Shown here piece by piece: positions 9,344 through 17,256 of a stretch of 64,000 bases of DNA; position 1 is the stretch's first letter, and each line of letters opens with the position of its first letter. A program made the translations under genes and the position numbers. The DNA lies in the NCBI RefSeq assembly GCF_003434305.1, contig NZ_QKKX01000017.1:1-64000 (forward strand), read 5' to 3'. The notes under the pieces are model-generated. The model made no database searches and was not told where the DNA came from. It saw only the letters and a list, made by a program, of their open reading frames with translations. Origin of the DNA: Micromonospora sp. MW-13. GTDB taxonomy: Bacteria > Actinomycetota > Actinomycetes > Mycobacteriales > Micromonosporaceae.

Positions 9344-10300
9344 GTGCCACACGACGACACCACGGCTGACGCCGTGACCGGCCCGGGTGGCACGCCGCCC
9401 GGGCCGTCGCCTGTCCGGTCCCGGCAATCCGTCGACGGGCCGGACCCGAGCGGCGGGCCGGACTCCGCCGTCGAGCCGTCGGCGGCCGTCGGGCCGGACC
9501 TCACCGAACGGTCGGACCCTGCCGTCGAGCCGTCGGCGGGGGGCGAGCCGGACCTCACCAGCGGGCCGGACCCTGCCGTCGCGGCGCTGCCGCCGGAGCT
9601 GGCCGAGGCGGCTCGTACCCTCTTCGGCGAGCGGCTCGACCTCGCTGCGGCGTACGCGGAGGTGCTCGCCACCGACGGCGTGGTCCGGGGCCTGATCGGG
9701 CCGCGCGAGGCACCACGGATCTGGGAGCGGCACCTGCTGAACTGCGCCGCGGTGGCGGAGCGCATCCCGGAGGGCGTGTCGGTGCTGGACGTCGGTTCCG
9801 GCGCCGGCCTGCCCGGCCTGGTACTCGCGATCGCGCGCCCCGACCTGACCGTGGCGCTGGTCGAGCCGCTGGCCCGGCGCACCTCGTTCCTCATCGAGGT
9901 CGTCGAGCGGCTGGGCCTGGCGAAGACGGTCCGGGTGTTCCGGGGCCGGGCCGAGGAGGCGGCGACCGGGTCCACCGGCGTCGGTCCGTTCAGCGCGGAG
10001 ATCGTCACCGCGCGGGCGGTGGCCCCGCTCGACCGGCTCTCCGCCTGGTGCCTGCCGCTGGCGGTGCGCGGCGGGCGCCTGTTGGCCATGAAGGGATCGT
10101 CCGCCGCCGACGAGATCGCCGAGCACGCCGAGGCGGTTGCCAAGCTGGGCGGGGGCGAGCCCACTGTGCACCACTGCGGAGTCGGGGTGATCGAGCCACC
10201 CGCAACGGTGGTGGAGATCGTCCGGGAGCGGGTCGTGAACCCGCCACGGGTCAAGTCCGCCTCGAAACGGACGCGCGGTGGTCGGCGCCGGGGTCGCTGA
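9344..10300 (+). CDS. rsmG: 16S rRNA (guanine-527-N7)-methyltransferase
   Basis: SAM-dependent methyltransferase of 16S rRNA; the glycine-rich SAM motif DVGSGAGLPG is at residues 149-158. 318 residues from the GTG at 9344, four bases after khpB. Known family members are about 210-250 residues; the surplus is an N-terminal extension (1-80) with three copies of an 18-residue repeat beginning PDPSGGPDSAVEPS (starts 33, 51, 69). If the extension is not translated, the domain would start near residue 80. The C-terminus is Lys/Arg-rich. Confidence 0.94.
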   Translation: MPHDDTTADAVTGPGGTPPGPSPVRSRQSVDGPDPSGGPDSAVEPSAAVGPDLTERSDPAVEPSAGGEPDLTSGPDPAVAALPPELAEAARTLFGERLDLAAAYAEVLATDGVVRGLIGPREAPRIWERHLLNCAAVAERIPEGVSVLDVGSGAGLPGLVLAIARPDLTVALVEPLARRTSFLIEVVERLGLAKTVRVFRGRAEEAATGSTGVGPFSAEIVTARAVAPLDRLSAWCLPLAVRGGRLLAMKGSSAADEIAEHAEAVAKLGGGEPTVHHCGVGVIEPPATVVEIVRERVVNPPRVKSASKRTRGGRRRGR

Positions 10301-10551
10301 TCCGACTTCCTCGCCGCCCCGCCGGCTTCCCACCGCAGGTCGCGTCGTTGATAGGGATGCGGGTGCGCGGCGGCCTGAGAACCCGACGTGGACCGGCCGC
10401 GCCTGTCCGCCGTAGGCTGGCCGGGAGCGGGCGGCATCTGCGCCCCAGGGAGCCCCGGCCGCTCCCGCCGGGCCGTACGCTCCGCGGTGCGACGAGCGTG
10501 GCCAAGACGACGGGGTGCGGACCGACCATCCGGAGCGGGCAGGGATGACAG

Positions 10552-11904
10552 GTGCATGACGACGGCAGGTACGACGATCCACGGGTGACGACCGGTCGCG
10601 GAGGACGCTCCGCGACCGACCCCGTTTCACGTGAAACCGACCAGCAGGGCTGGGACGCCGGCACCCCGGGTGCGGTCCCGCCTCCAGTCGACTGCGAACC
10701 GGTGCCGCGCCGCGCCGCACCGGCCGGCCCGGGTGGCGCCCGGCAGCCCGTGGGAAGGTCCGGGACGGTCTACGGTGCTGGCCGGCCCGACGGGCCGGCC
10801 CCCGCCGAGCGTGCCGTCGCCGACCAGCGCGACGCCACCGCGCCCGTCCGGTTCGAGTCGTTGCCCGCCGCAGCGGCCGTTCCCCAGCAACCCGCACCTC
10901 GTGCGGTGCCCGATACGACCCCCGGAGTCGCCGTTCCTGGCGACACGCCGGCACCACCAGCCGGGGCCTACGGGACCGATCCGGCGGATGCCGCGTACGT
11001 TTCACGTGAAACCCCGACGCGCGAAGAGGATGACCCACCGTTGGCTATGGAGGCTATGCGCGCCGTGCAGATCCTTAATCCAAGTGGCGAGGTGAGCATG
11101 CCCCGCCCCGACCGGACCCGGGTGATGTGCGTCGCCAACCAGAAGGGCGGCGTGGGTAAGACCACGACCACGGTGAACCTGGCGGTGGCGCTTGCCCTGC
11201 ACGGAAACCGGGTCCTCGTGGTCGACCTCGACCCGCAGGGCAATGCGTCTACCGGGCTGAACGTCCCGCACCACACCGGGGTTCCGGACGTCTACGACTG
11301 CCTGATCAACAGCGTGCCGCTGGAGGAGGTGGCCCAGGGCGTCGAGGGCATCCCCAATCTGTGGTGCGTACCGGCCACGATCGACCTGGCTGGTGCCGAG
11401 ATCGAGCTGGTGTCGGTGGTGGCCCGGGAGTCTCGCCTGGCCCGGGCGATCGCCGCGTACCCCGGGCACTTCGACTACGTCTTCATCGACTGCCCGCCCT
11501 CGCTCGGCCTGCTCACCGTCAACGCATTGGTGGCCGCCCAGGAGGTGCTGATCCCGATCCAGTGCGAGTACTACGCGCTGGAGGGGCTCAACCAACTGAT
11601 CAACAACATCAACCTGGTCCGTCAGCACCTCAACCCGAGGTTGGATGTCTCCACCATCCTGCTCACCATGTACGACCGGCGTACCCGGCTGGCCGACGCG
11701 GTGGAGCAGGACGTCCGGAACCACTTCGGCGACAAGGTGCTCCAGGCGGTCATTCCCCGCAACGTCCGCGTCTCGGAGGCGCCGAGCTACGGCCAGTCGG
11801 TGATGACCTACGATCCCGGTTCGCGGGGGGCGACGAGTTACTTCGAGGCCGCCCAGGAAATTGCCGAGCGTGGGGTCAAGGAGCCGGTGAGCCGGAATGC
11901 GTAG
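10552..11904 (+). CDS. parA: chromosome partitioning ATPase ParA (Soj)
   Basis: Deviant Walker A ATPase that moves origin regions with ParB. P-loop KGGVGKTT at residues 198-205; further motifs VVDLDPQGNAS, FIDCPPSLGLLTVNAL and QCEYYALEGL. The GTG start at 10552 gives 450 residues with a 185-residue disordered leader that twice reads VSRET (25-29 and 150-154), because two parS sites lie in frame. Alternative starts are ATG 11050 and ATG 11098 (the latter with GAGGTGAG upstream). I prefer the long form because AGGG precedes 10552 and Streptomyces ParA proteins carry the same VSRET leader. Confidence 0.95.
   Translation: MHDDGRYDDPRVTTGRGGRSATDPVSRETDQQGWDAGTPGAVPPPVDCEPVPRRAAPAGPGGARQPVGRSGTVYGAGRPDGPAPAERAVADQRDATAPVRFESLPAAAAVPQQPAPRAVPDTTPGVAVPGDTPAPPAGAYGTDPADAAYVSRETPTREEDDPPLAMEAMRAVQILNPSGEVSMPRPDRTRVMCVANQKGGVGKTTTTVNLAVALALHGNRVLVVDLDPQGNASTGLNVPHHTGVPDVYDCLINSVPLEEVAQGVEGIPNLWCVPATIDLAGAEIELVSVVARESRLARAIAAYPGHFDYVFIDCPPSLGLLTVNALVAAQEVLIPIQCEYYALEGLNQLINNINLVRQHLNPRLDVSTILLTMYDRRTRLADAVEQDVRNHFGDKVLQAVIPRNVRVSEAPSYGQSVMTYDPGSRGATSYFEAAQEIAERGVKEPVSRNA
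10624..10637. promoter_or_regulatory. parS: parS site 1 (inside parA)
   Basis: GTTTCACGTGAAAC, a perfect 14-bp palindrome and the bacterial ParB-binding consensus, within the parA leader. Confidence 0.95.
10999..11012. promoter_or_regulatory. parS: parS site 2 (inside parA)
   Basis: GTTTCACGTGAAAC, identical to site 1, in the same reading phase (VSRET) of parA. Confidence 0.95.
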
Positions 11905-11931
11905 TGCGGACGAGTCGCTGGGAGGCGTCGT

Positions 11932-12990
11932 ATGAAGAACCGTCCTCGGGGCGGTCTGGGCCGGGGGCTAGGGGCGCTCATCCCCACCGGTCCGGTCCAG
12001 CCCGCCGGAACGATGACGGCGACGCCCGAGGCAGGTGAACGCCCCGCCCAGGTTCCGCCGGCGATCGCCCCGCCGGTGGTGACCGAGCCGGTAGCGACGG
12101 AGCCGGTGGTGACCGAGCCCGAGCCGACGGAGCCCGAGCCGACGGAGCCCGAGCTTCAGCTCAGCCCGGTGCCCGGCGCCCGGTTCGCCGAGATCCCGGT
12201 CGACGCGATCGTGCCCAACCCGAAGCAGCCCCGCCAGGTCTTCGACGAGGAGGCTTTGGAGGAACTCAAGACCTCCATCCAGGAGGTCGGTTTCCTCCAG
12301 CCGATCGTGGTGCGTGCGCTGGACGGCGAGAAGTACGAACTCGTCATGGGCGAGCGCCGGTGGCGGGCCGCGCAGGCGGTCGGTCGGGAGAACATCCCGG
12401 CGATCGTCCGGGACACCCGCGACGACGCCATGCTCCGCGACGCGTTGCTGGAGAACATCCATCGGGCCAACCTCAACCCCCTGGAGGAGGCCGCCGCCTA
12501 CCAGCAACTGCTGGAGGAGTTCGGCGCGACCCACGAGGAACTGGCCCGCCGGATCGGCCGCAGCCGACCGCAGATCTCCAACACGATCCGGCTGCTGAAC
12601 CTGCCCGCCCCGGTGCAGCGGCGGGTTGCCGCCGGGGTGCTCTCCGCCGGTCATGCCCGCGCGCTGCTGAGCCTCGACGAAGCGGAGGCCCAGGAGCAGT
12701 TGGCGCTCCGCATCGTCGCCGAAGGGCTGTCCGTCCGGGCCACCGAGGAGATCGTCGCGCTCGCGCTGGCCGACGGACCGGCCAAGGGTCCCGCCGCGAA
12801 GCGACGGACCAAGCCACACGCCCCCGCCCTGACCGATCTCGCGGACCGGCTCTCCGACCGGTTCGACACCCATGTGAAGGTGGACATCGGACGGAGCAAG
12901 GGCAAGATCACGATCGAGTTCGCCACGGTCGACGACCTCGAACGGATCGTCGGCATCATCGGGGTCGGCCAGGAGGAAGCCGAGGACTGA
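11932..12990 (+). CDS. parB: chromosome partitioning protein ParB
   Basis: CTPase/DNA-binding protein that loads at parS and spreads. 352 residues, ATG start 27 bases after parA. The N-terminal [13 protein letters not shown] (6-18) is the ParA-interacting box. Residues 45-75 form a Thr-Glu-Pro repeat linker (VTEP, then TEPEP units). The ParB/Spo0J domain carries [15 protein letters not shown] and GERRWRAAQ (CTP-binding motif region), followed by the helix-turn-helix with [18 protein letters not shown]. The C-terminal dimerization domain is complete. Confidence 0.97.
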   Translation: MKNRPRGGLGRGLGALIPTGPVQPAGTMTATPEAGERPAQVPPAIAPPVVTEPVATEPVVTEPEPTEPEPTEPELQLSPVPGARFAEIPVDAIVPNPKQPRQVFDEEALEELKTSIQEVGFLQPIVVRALDGEKYELVMGERRWRAAQAVGRENIPAIVRDTRDDAMLRDALLENIHRANLNPLEEAAAYQQLLEEFGATHEELARRIGRSRPQISNTIRLLNLPAPVQRRVAAGVLSAGHARALLSLDEAEAQEQLALRIVAEGLSVRATEEIVALALADGPAKGPAAKRRTKPHAPALTDLADRLSDRFDTHVKVDIGRSKGKITIEFATVDDLERIVGIIGVGQEEAED

Positions 12991-13007
12991 CTGACCCGGT
13001 CGGATCC

Positions 13008-13040
13008 CGGCCGCGCCGTCCGTGCAGGACGACGCGGCCG
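13008..13040 (+). terminator. hairpin after parB
   Basis: 14-bp arms (CGGCCGCGCCGTCC / GGACGACGCGGCCG, one mismatch) with a 5-base loop, 17 bases after the parB stop. Confidence 0.65.
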
Positions 13041-13123
13041 ATTCGTCTCTCGGCCCCCTGGTCGTGCGGGAGCTGCCGGCGGCGACGCAAGGTCGCCCCG
13101 CGCCCGCCCCTGGGAAAAGACAG

Positions 13124-13142
13124 GCCGCCCTGCGGCGGCTTT
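13124..13142 (+). terminator. second hairpin with T-run after parB
   Basis: GCCGCC-CTGC-GGCGGC followed by TTT. It probably backs up the first parB terminator. Confidence 0.5.
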
Positions 13143-13493
13143 GAGTCGTCTCCTGTCCTCCTACGGGTCTGCCCCGACCGGTGTTCGGCTCGGACCGGGC
13201 TGAGCGCGTAGGAGCGTGACGAGCAGCCGGCACCCGTGCTGCGCCGCGGTGCCCCGCCAGCGGACCCTGTTTGGCTGACAAACGGAAGCGGCGCTGGGGC
13301 CGTTCGAACGCGGCTGGCAGAGCAGCCCGCTGTGCGGGCGTCTGCGAGCACTGATCGACGTGCTGCGGTTTCCGGGTAGCGGGGACTGATCACGACGCCC
13401 CAGGGCCGTCAGGAGCCGTCCCCGAAGGGCCGAGGCGGTGACGCCTCGCCTCGGAACCCAGTCCGTGCCGTGCCCGGAAGAAGCGGGGGAAGT

Positions 13494-13507
13494 GTTCCAC
13501 GTGAAAC
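13494..13507. promoter_or_regulatory. parS: parS site 3
   Basis: GTTCCACGTGAAAC, one mismatch from the perfect palindrome; a functional variant in actinobacteria. Confidence 0.92.
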
Positions 13508-13763
13508 GTCGACCGAGCCGGGCGACTGCTGCCGAGCACCGGGCCTGGTAAGGCCGACCTGGCGGGTCCGGCAAGGTCGACTTGGCGGGCCCTGCGACCG
13601 GCCGCACGGCGGCATCCCTCCCCGACGCGACCCCGCATCCCCCGCCCATGCGCCCACGGTCGAGGCCCCGGCGCAACCGGTTCGCGGGCCGGAGAGCACC
13701 GAACGGGCGTGGCTGTGGCCGACCCGCACCATCCCCTCGCCCCACACCGACCCGTCCACGGCA

Positions 13764-13797
13764 GGGCGGCTCTCCGACCCGGGTCGGAGAGCCGCCC
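13764..13797. repeat. perfect 34-bp palindrome without loop
   Basis: Left half GGGCGGCTCTCCGACCC (13764-13780), right half its exact complement (13781-13797). It lies directly before the 13-bp tandem array and between parS 3 and parS 4. Confidence 0.9.
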
Positions 13798-13800
13798 CCC

Positions 13801-13900
13801 GCGACCGCCCCCCGCGACCGCCCCCCGCGACCGCCCCCCGCGACCGCCCCCCGCGACCGCCCCCCGCGACCGCCCCCCGCGACCGCCCCCCGCGACCGCC
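13801..13900. repeat. 13-bp tandem repeat array, 7.7 copies
   Basis: Unit GCGACCGCCCCCC, seven identical copies from 13801 to 13891 plus a partial copy to 13900. The unit length is not a multiple of three and no gene covers it, so it is a non-coding minisatellite. Confidence 0.93.
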
Positions 13901-13946
13901 GGGTGCAGGTTCACCGGACGGACCGACGTCGGCGAGGTAGGTCGCT

Positions 13947-13960
13947 GTTCCACGTGAAAC
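13947..13960. promoter_or_regulatory. parS: parS site 4
   Basis: GTTCCACGTGAAAC, identical to sites 3 and 6, 47 bases past the tandem array. Confidence 0.92.
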
Positions 13961-14687
13961 GGTCTGCCCAGCCTTGCTGACGGTGGCCGGGCCGTTGACC
14001 GGCGAGTCGGATCGGTTGCGGACGGCCGGTGGCACCGAATTGCGGGGATCGCGCGGCGGAGGCGGCCGGACGGGAGCGGCCCTGCCGTCGCCCTGGGGCG
14101 GACTGGGTAGGCCGGGCCGAGAACCGGGTTCGGGCACTCGCCGATGAGCAGGACTGACAGCAGCGCGGGCTCAGTCGAGGGGCCGGTGCCAAGTTAAGGC
14201 GGCAGGACAAGGGGTCGGCGGTGGGCCGGGAGAGCGGCAACCAGAGCCGAACGCGGGCCGGTGGGGGTGGAGGGCGAGGCCAAGCAGGCGTCAGGGGTTT
14301 CCGGATCGGGCCAGGGCCAAAACCGGAACCCGGGCCGGCGGACGGACGAGACGGAATGCCTGTGAACGGACGTCCGGACCGCCGGTGTTCTCGGGGACGA
14401 CGTCCCGCTCGCCGGCCGACCCGCCCGCCGACCCGCCCACCGCGAGCCTGGTATCGGAGAACCGGCCGATACCAGGAGACAGAGCCGAGGAAACCCACCT
14501 GCCCGAAGGCAGCCGCGCCAGACCGCCAACGGCCCGGTCTCGTGGCCCGGCCGGGAACCGGGAAGACAGTCGGCGCGGAGGGCTAACGCCTTGGCGACCG
14601 GCGCAGCGGCACCAGGTTGAACACCACGCCCACCACATTCCGGCACCGCCGCCGTTCGGGCCAGCGCGGCTCGGATCGCGAGCAACG

Positions 14688-14701
14688 GTTTCACGTGGAA
14701 C
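14688..14701. promoter_or_regulatory. parS: parS site 5
   Basis: GTTTCACGTGGAAC, the same variant as sites 3, 4 and 6 in the opposite orientation. Confidence 0.9.
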
Positions 14702-15205
14702 CGAGCCGGACGACCGACGAGCTGAGCCATGGGGCGAGCGGGCGATATCGAGGCGCCCAACCGCGGCACGCACCGGGGCCGACACCGGCCGGTTCGGTCT
14801 CAGCGCATGAGGGGACGGGCGCGAGGTGGGGACGGGACGCATGCCCCCCGATAGCCACATCCCCGGGGGTCCGATCGCGGGACTCCTCCGGCGAGCGAGC
14901 CGGAAGCGGATCACGGGAGAGGCACCCATGGTCGAGGGAGCCAGGCCTCGATCGGCAGCGGGGCGGCTGTCGGGGGCCGGCGCCGCGCCAGCCGCCCCGG
15001 CCCGGCCGGGGTAACCGCGAAGGCCCGCCCCCGAACTTCGCCTATCGGCTCCTCCCGCGACCATCTCCCTGGGGACCGAAGCCACCTCGCCTGGGCCTGA
15101 AGCGCTCACATTTCAGGTCGCCGAGACAGCGACCCATCGCTCTGCGGGTCGTTAGGTACGAGGGAGTCGGTGGGCTGTGCACAACTTCGTCGCCGATCCG
15201 CAAAG

Positions 15206-15331
15206 TTATCCACAGCGGTTTTCCACAGGCACCCTCCGTTCCACGTGAAACCCCGCGTGAAACGCGGTTTCGGCCTGTGGATGACGTGGGGTGGTGACGA
15301 CCACAGGGGCCTGTGGATAACGTGTGGACAA
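15206..15331. promoter_or_regulatory. second DnaA-box cluster enclosing a parS site
   Basis: Five boxes in 126 bases: TTATCCACA 15206-15214 (+, exact), TTTTCCACA 15219-15227 (+), TGTGGATGA 15276-15284 (-), TGTGGATAA 15312-15320 (-, exact), TGTGGACAA 15323-15331 (-, exact). parS 6 lies between the second and third. The flanking boxes point towards each other. The cluster is 11 kb from oriC, upstream of the HIT-like gene. Confidence 0.8.
15238..15251. promoter_or_regulatory. parS: parS site 6
   Basis: GTTCCACGTGAAAC inside the DnaA-box cluster. Confidence 0.92.
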
Positions 15332-15445
15332 CCGATGTGGGGGCGAGTCGGAGCGGGCTGACCCGGATCGGGACAGGCGGCTACGGCCGGTCCGGCGTAC
15401 CTGAGGGTGGACGAATCAGGTAGGGACAGGGATTGCCCGCTCGGT

Positions 15446-15451
15446 TAGGGT
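15446..15451 (+). promoter_or_regulatory. -10 element TAGGGT for a leaderless mRNA
   Basis: TAGGGT followed by seven bases and then the GTG at 15459. There is no Shine-Dalgarno sequence. The mRNA would start at or next to the start codon. Confidence 0.6.
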
Positions 15452-15458
15452 CAGCGTC

Positions 15459-16205
15459 GTGCACGACACCCCTCCCTCAGTCCCCGATTTCACCTCCTGG
15501 CCCTCTTTCCCCTTCGAAGGCGATCTCCAGGTCAAGCACCTCGACGACCCGGTCGCGGTGGAGCCCCCGCGCCGGGGCGAGGGAGCTCGGGAATGCACGG
15601 CGTGCGGCGCGCCGGACGATGCGTACATCTGGGTCGGCGAGCGGTGGCGGGTCCGCGCCATGGACCGGCCGACCGGGCTGCCGATGGTGCTGATCCTGGA
15701 GTCCCGCTCCCACCTCGACCTCGGCGACCTGCCCAACCTCCTCGCCGCCGAACTGGGCGTGATGACGGTCCGGCTGGAACGGGCGATCCGCTCCCTCGAC
15801 GGCGTCGCGCGGGTCCACGTCAACCGTTGGGGCGACGGGTCCGCCCACCTGCATCTGTGGTTCCTGGCCCGGCCGTACGGGCGACTCCAGCTCCGGGGCA
15901 CGTTCCTGTCGCTGTGGGACTCGATCCTCCCGCCCATCTCCGAGGAGCAGTGGCGGGAGAACCTGGCCCTGGTGGCCGCCTGGCTGGCGGAGTTCGGCGG
16001 CCGTCCGCTGGCCGAGCCGCCCCGCATCCAGTGGCAGGCGCCGTCGAGCATCGCCGCCCAGTCGTCCGCCCCCGCCCCTGCCCCGGACGAGGACGACGCC
16101 ATCGGGGTGATCGAAGCGGCCGAGGAGATCCCGGAACCGGACGGCGGGGAGGACTCCGCCGCCCCGTCGACCGATGAGCCGGTGGATGAGCCGGGACGCC
16201 GCTGA
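15459..16205 (+). CDS. conserved actinobacterial protein with HIT-like motif
   Basis: 248 residues from GTG. A Cys pair (CTACG, about residues 46-50) is followed by a domain of about 110 residues containing HVNRWGDGSAHLHLWFLARPYG near 120-142. The His-x-His pattern in AHLHLWF resembles the active-site triad region of histidine-triad (HIT) nucleotide hydrolases, but the third His is absent, so activity is uncertain. The tail (200-248) is acidic and Pro-rich. It is often found next to parAB in actinobacteria. The name is only a fold-level inference. Confidence 0.8.
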   Translation: MHDTPPSVPDFTSWPSFPFEGDLQVKHLDDPVAVEPPRRGEGARECTACGAPDDAYIWVGERWRVRAMDRPTGLPMVLILESRSHLDLGDLPNLLAAELGVMTVRLERAIRSLDGVARVHVNRWGDGSAHLHLWFLARPYGRLQLRGTFLSLWDSILPPISEEQWRENLALVAAWLAEFGGRPLAEPPRIQWQAPSSIAAQSSAPAPAPDEDDAIGVIEAAEEIPEPDGGEDSAAPSTDEPVDEPGRR

Positions 16206-16250
16206 CACCGCCCCGTACCGGACGGGCGGGAAACGGGGCGAAGGGGAAGG

Positions 16251-17249
16251 TCAGACGGGACGGGCGGCGGCCCGGGTCACCAGCGACCCGAGAAGACGGC
16301 CGAAGTCCAGACCGGCGGCCTGCACCGCGAGCGGCAGCAGCGACGTCTCCGTCATCCCCGGGGAGACGTTGACCTCCAGCACGTGCGGCCGGCCGTCGGC
16401 GTCGACGATCAGGTCGACCCGGGACAGGTCGCGCAGCCCGAGGGCGGCGTGCGCGGCCACCGCCACCTCGGCCACCCCGGCCGCCACCTCCGGGTCCAGC
16501 CGGGCCGGCGCGTGCCAGGTGGTCCGGCCGGCGGTGTACCGGGCCGCATAGTCGTACACGCCGTTGCGAGGCACGATCTCCACGGCGGGCAGCGCCCGCG
16601 GCCCCTCCCCGAGGTCGACCACCGAAACGGCCACGTCCATGCCGGGCACGTACCGCTCGACGAGCGCCGTCGGGTCGTACGCGAAACAGCCGACCATCGC
16701 GGCCGGCAGCGACGCCGCCTCCCGGACCACGGCGGCGCCCAGCCCGGAACCGCCCTGCGCCGGCTTCACCATCAGCGGCAGGCCCAGCCGGTCGACGATC
16801 CGGTCCAGCACGGCCACCGCGCCCAGCTCGGAGAAGCGGTCATGCGGCAGCGCCACCCAGTCGGGGGTGGGGATGCCGGCCTCCCGAAGCACCGCCTTGG
16901 CCGACGGCTTGTCCCAGGCCAGCCGGGACGCGCGGGCGTCACAACCGACGTAGGGGACGTCGCAGAGGTCGAGAACGCCGCGCAGCGAGCCGTCCTCGCC
17001 GGTGGCGCCGTGCAGGGCGATCACCACGGCGTCGGGCGGGTCGGCGACCAACGCCGGCAGCAGGGCGACGTCGGCGTCCCGCAGCTCCGCCTCCACCCCG
17101 ACGGCCCGGAGCGCGTCGAGCACCCGCCGGCCGGACCGGAGCGAGACGTCCCGCTCGTAGGAGAGCCCACCGGCGAGCACCAGCACGTGCAGCTCGTCGG
17201 TGACGGCGGGGTCGGTCACGGTGATTCGCTCGGCAGGGGTCGAAGCCAT
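16251..17249 (-). CDS. D-alanine--D-alanine ligase family ATP-grasp protein
   Basis: 332 residues, ATP-grasp fold. Visible motifs are the N-terminal VLVLAGGLSYERDVSL, ALHGATGEDGSLRGVLD, the ATP-binding LMVKPAQGGSGLGAAVV, and the metal-binding VLEVNVSPGMTETSLLP. All family-typical residues appear present, so it probably ligates D-Ala or a related dipeptide for peptidoglycan. Housekeeping Ddl may be encoded elsewhere, so I do not assign the symbol. It ends 46 bases from the convergent HIT-like gene; the aminotransferase gene lies just upstream on the same strand, stop to start eight bases apart. Confidence 0.88.
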   Translation of the reverse strand: MASTPAERITVTDPAVTDELHVLVLAGGLSYERDVSLRSGRRVLDALRAVGVEAELRDADVALLPALVADPPDAVVIALHGATGEDGSLRGVLDLCDVPYVGCDARASRLAWDKPSAKAVLREAGIPTPDWVALPHDRFSELGAVAVLDRIVDRLGLPLMVKPAQGGSGLGAAVVREAASLPAAMVGCFAYDPTALVERYVPGMDVAVSVVDLGEGPRALPAVEIVPRNGVYDYAARYTAGRTTWHAPARLDPEVAAGVAEVAVAAHAALGLRDLSRVDLIVDADGRPHVLEVNVSPGMTETSLLPLAVQAAGLDFGRLLGSLVTRAAARPV

Positions 17250-17256
17250 GCCGGAA

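Larger units (their letters stand above)
12991..15458. other. 2.5-kb gene-free zone with parS sites and DnaA boxes
   Basis: The open frames here are Arg/Pro/Gly-rich shadows with no recognisable domain or ribosome-binding site; several cross the palindrome, the minisatellite or parS sites. The zone contains four parS sites (13494, 13947, 14688, 15238), a 34-bp palindrome, a 13-bp tandem array and a five-box DnaA cluster at 15206-15331. It reads as a centromere-like, non-coding region. Confidence 0.75.

Noticed and set aside
13801..13900. Possible CRISPR array
   Set aside because: The units are 13 bases and contiguous, with no spacers and no cas genes nearby. It is a simple tandem repeat.
13161..15297. 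Several open frames of 100-270 codons between parB and the HIT-like gene
   Set aside because: They cross parS sites, the palindrome and the non-triplet tandem array, show no domain, and lack ribosome-binding sites.
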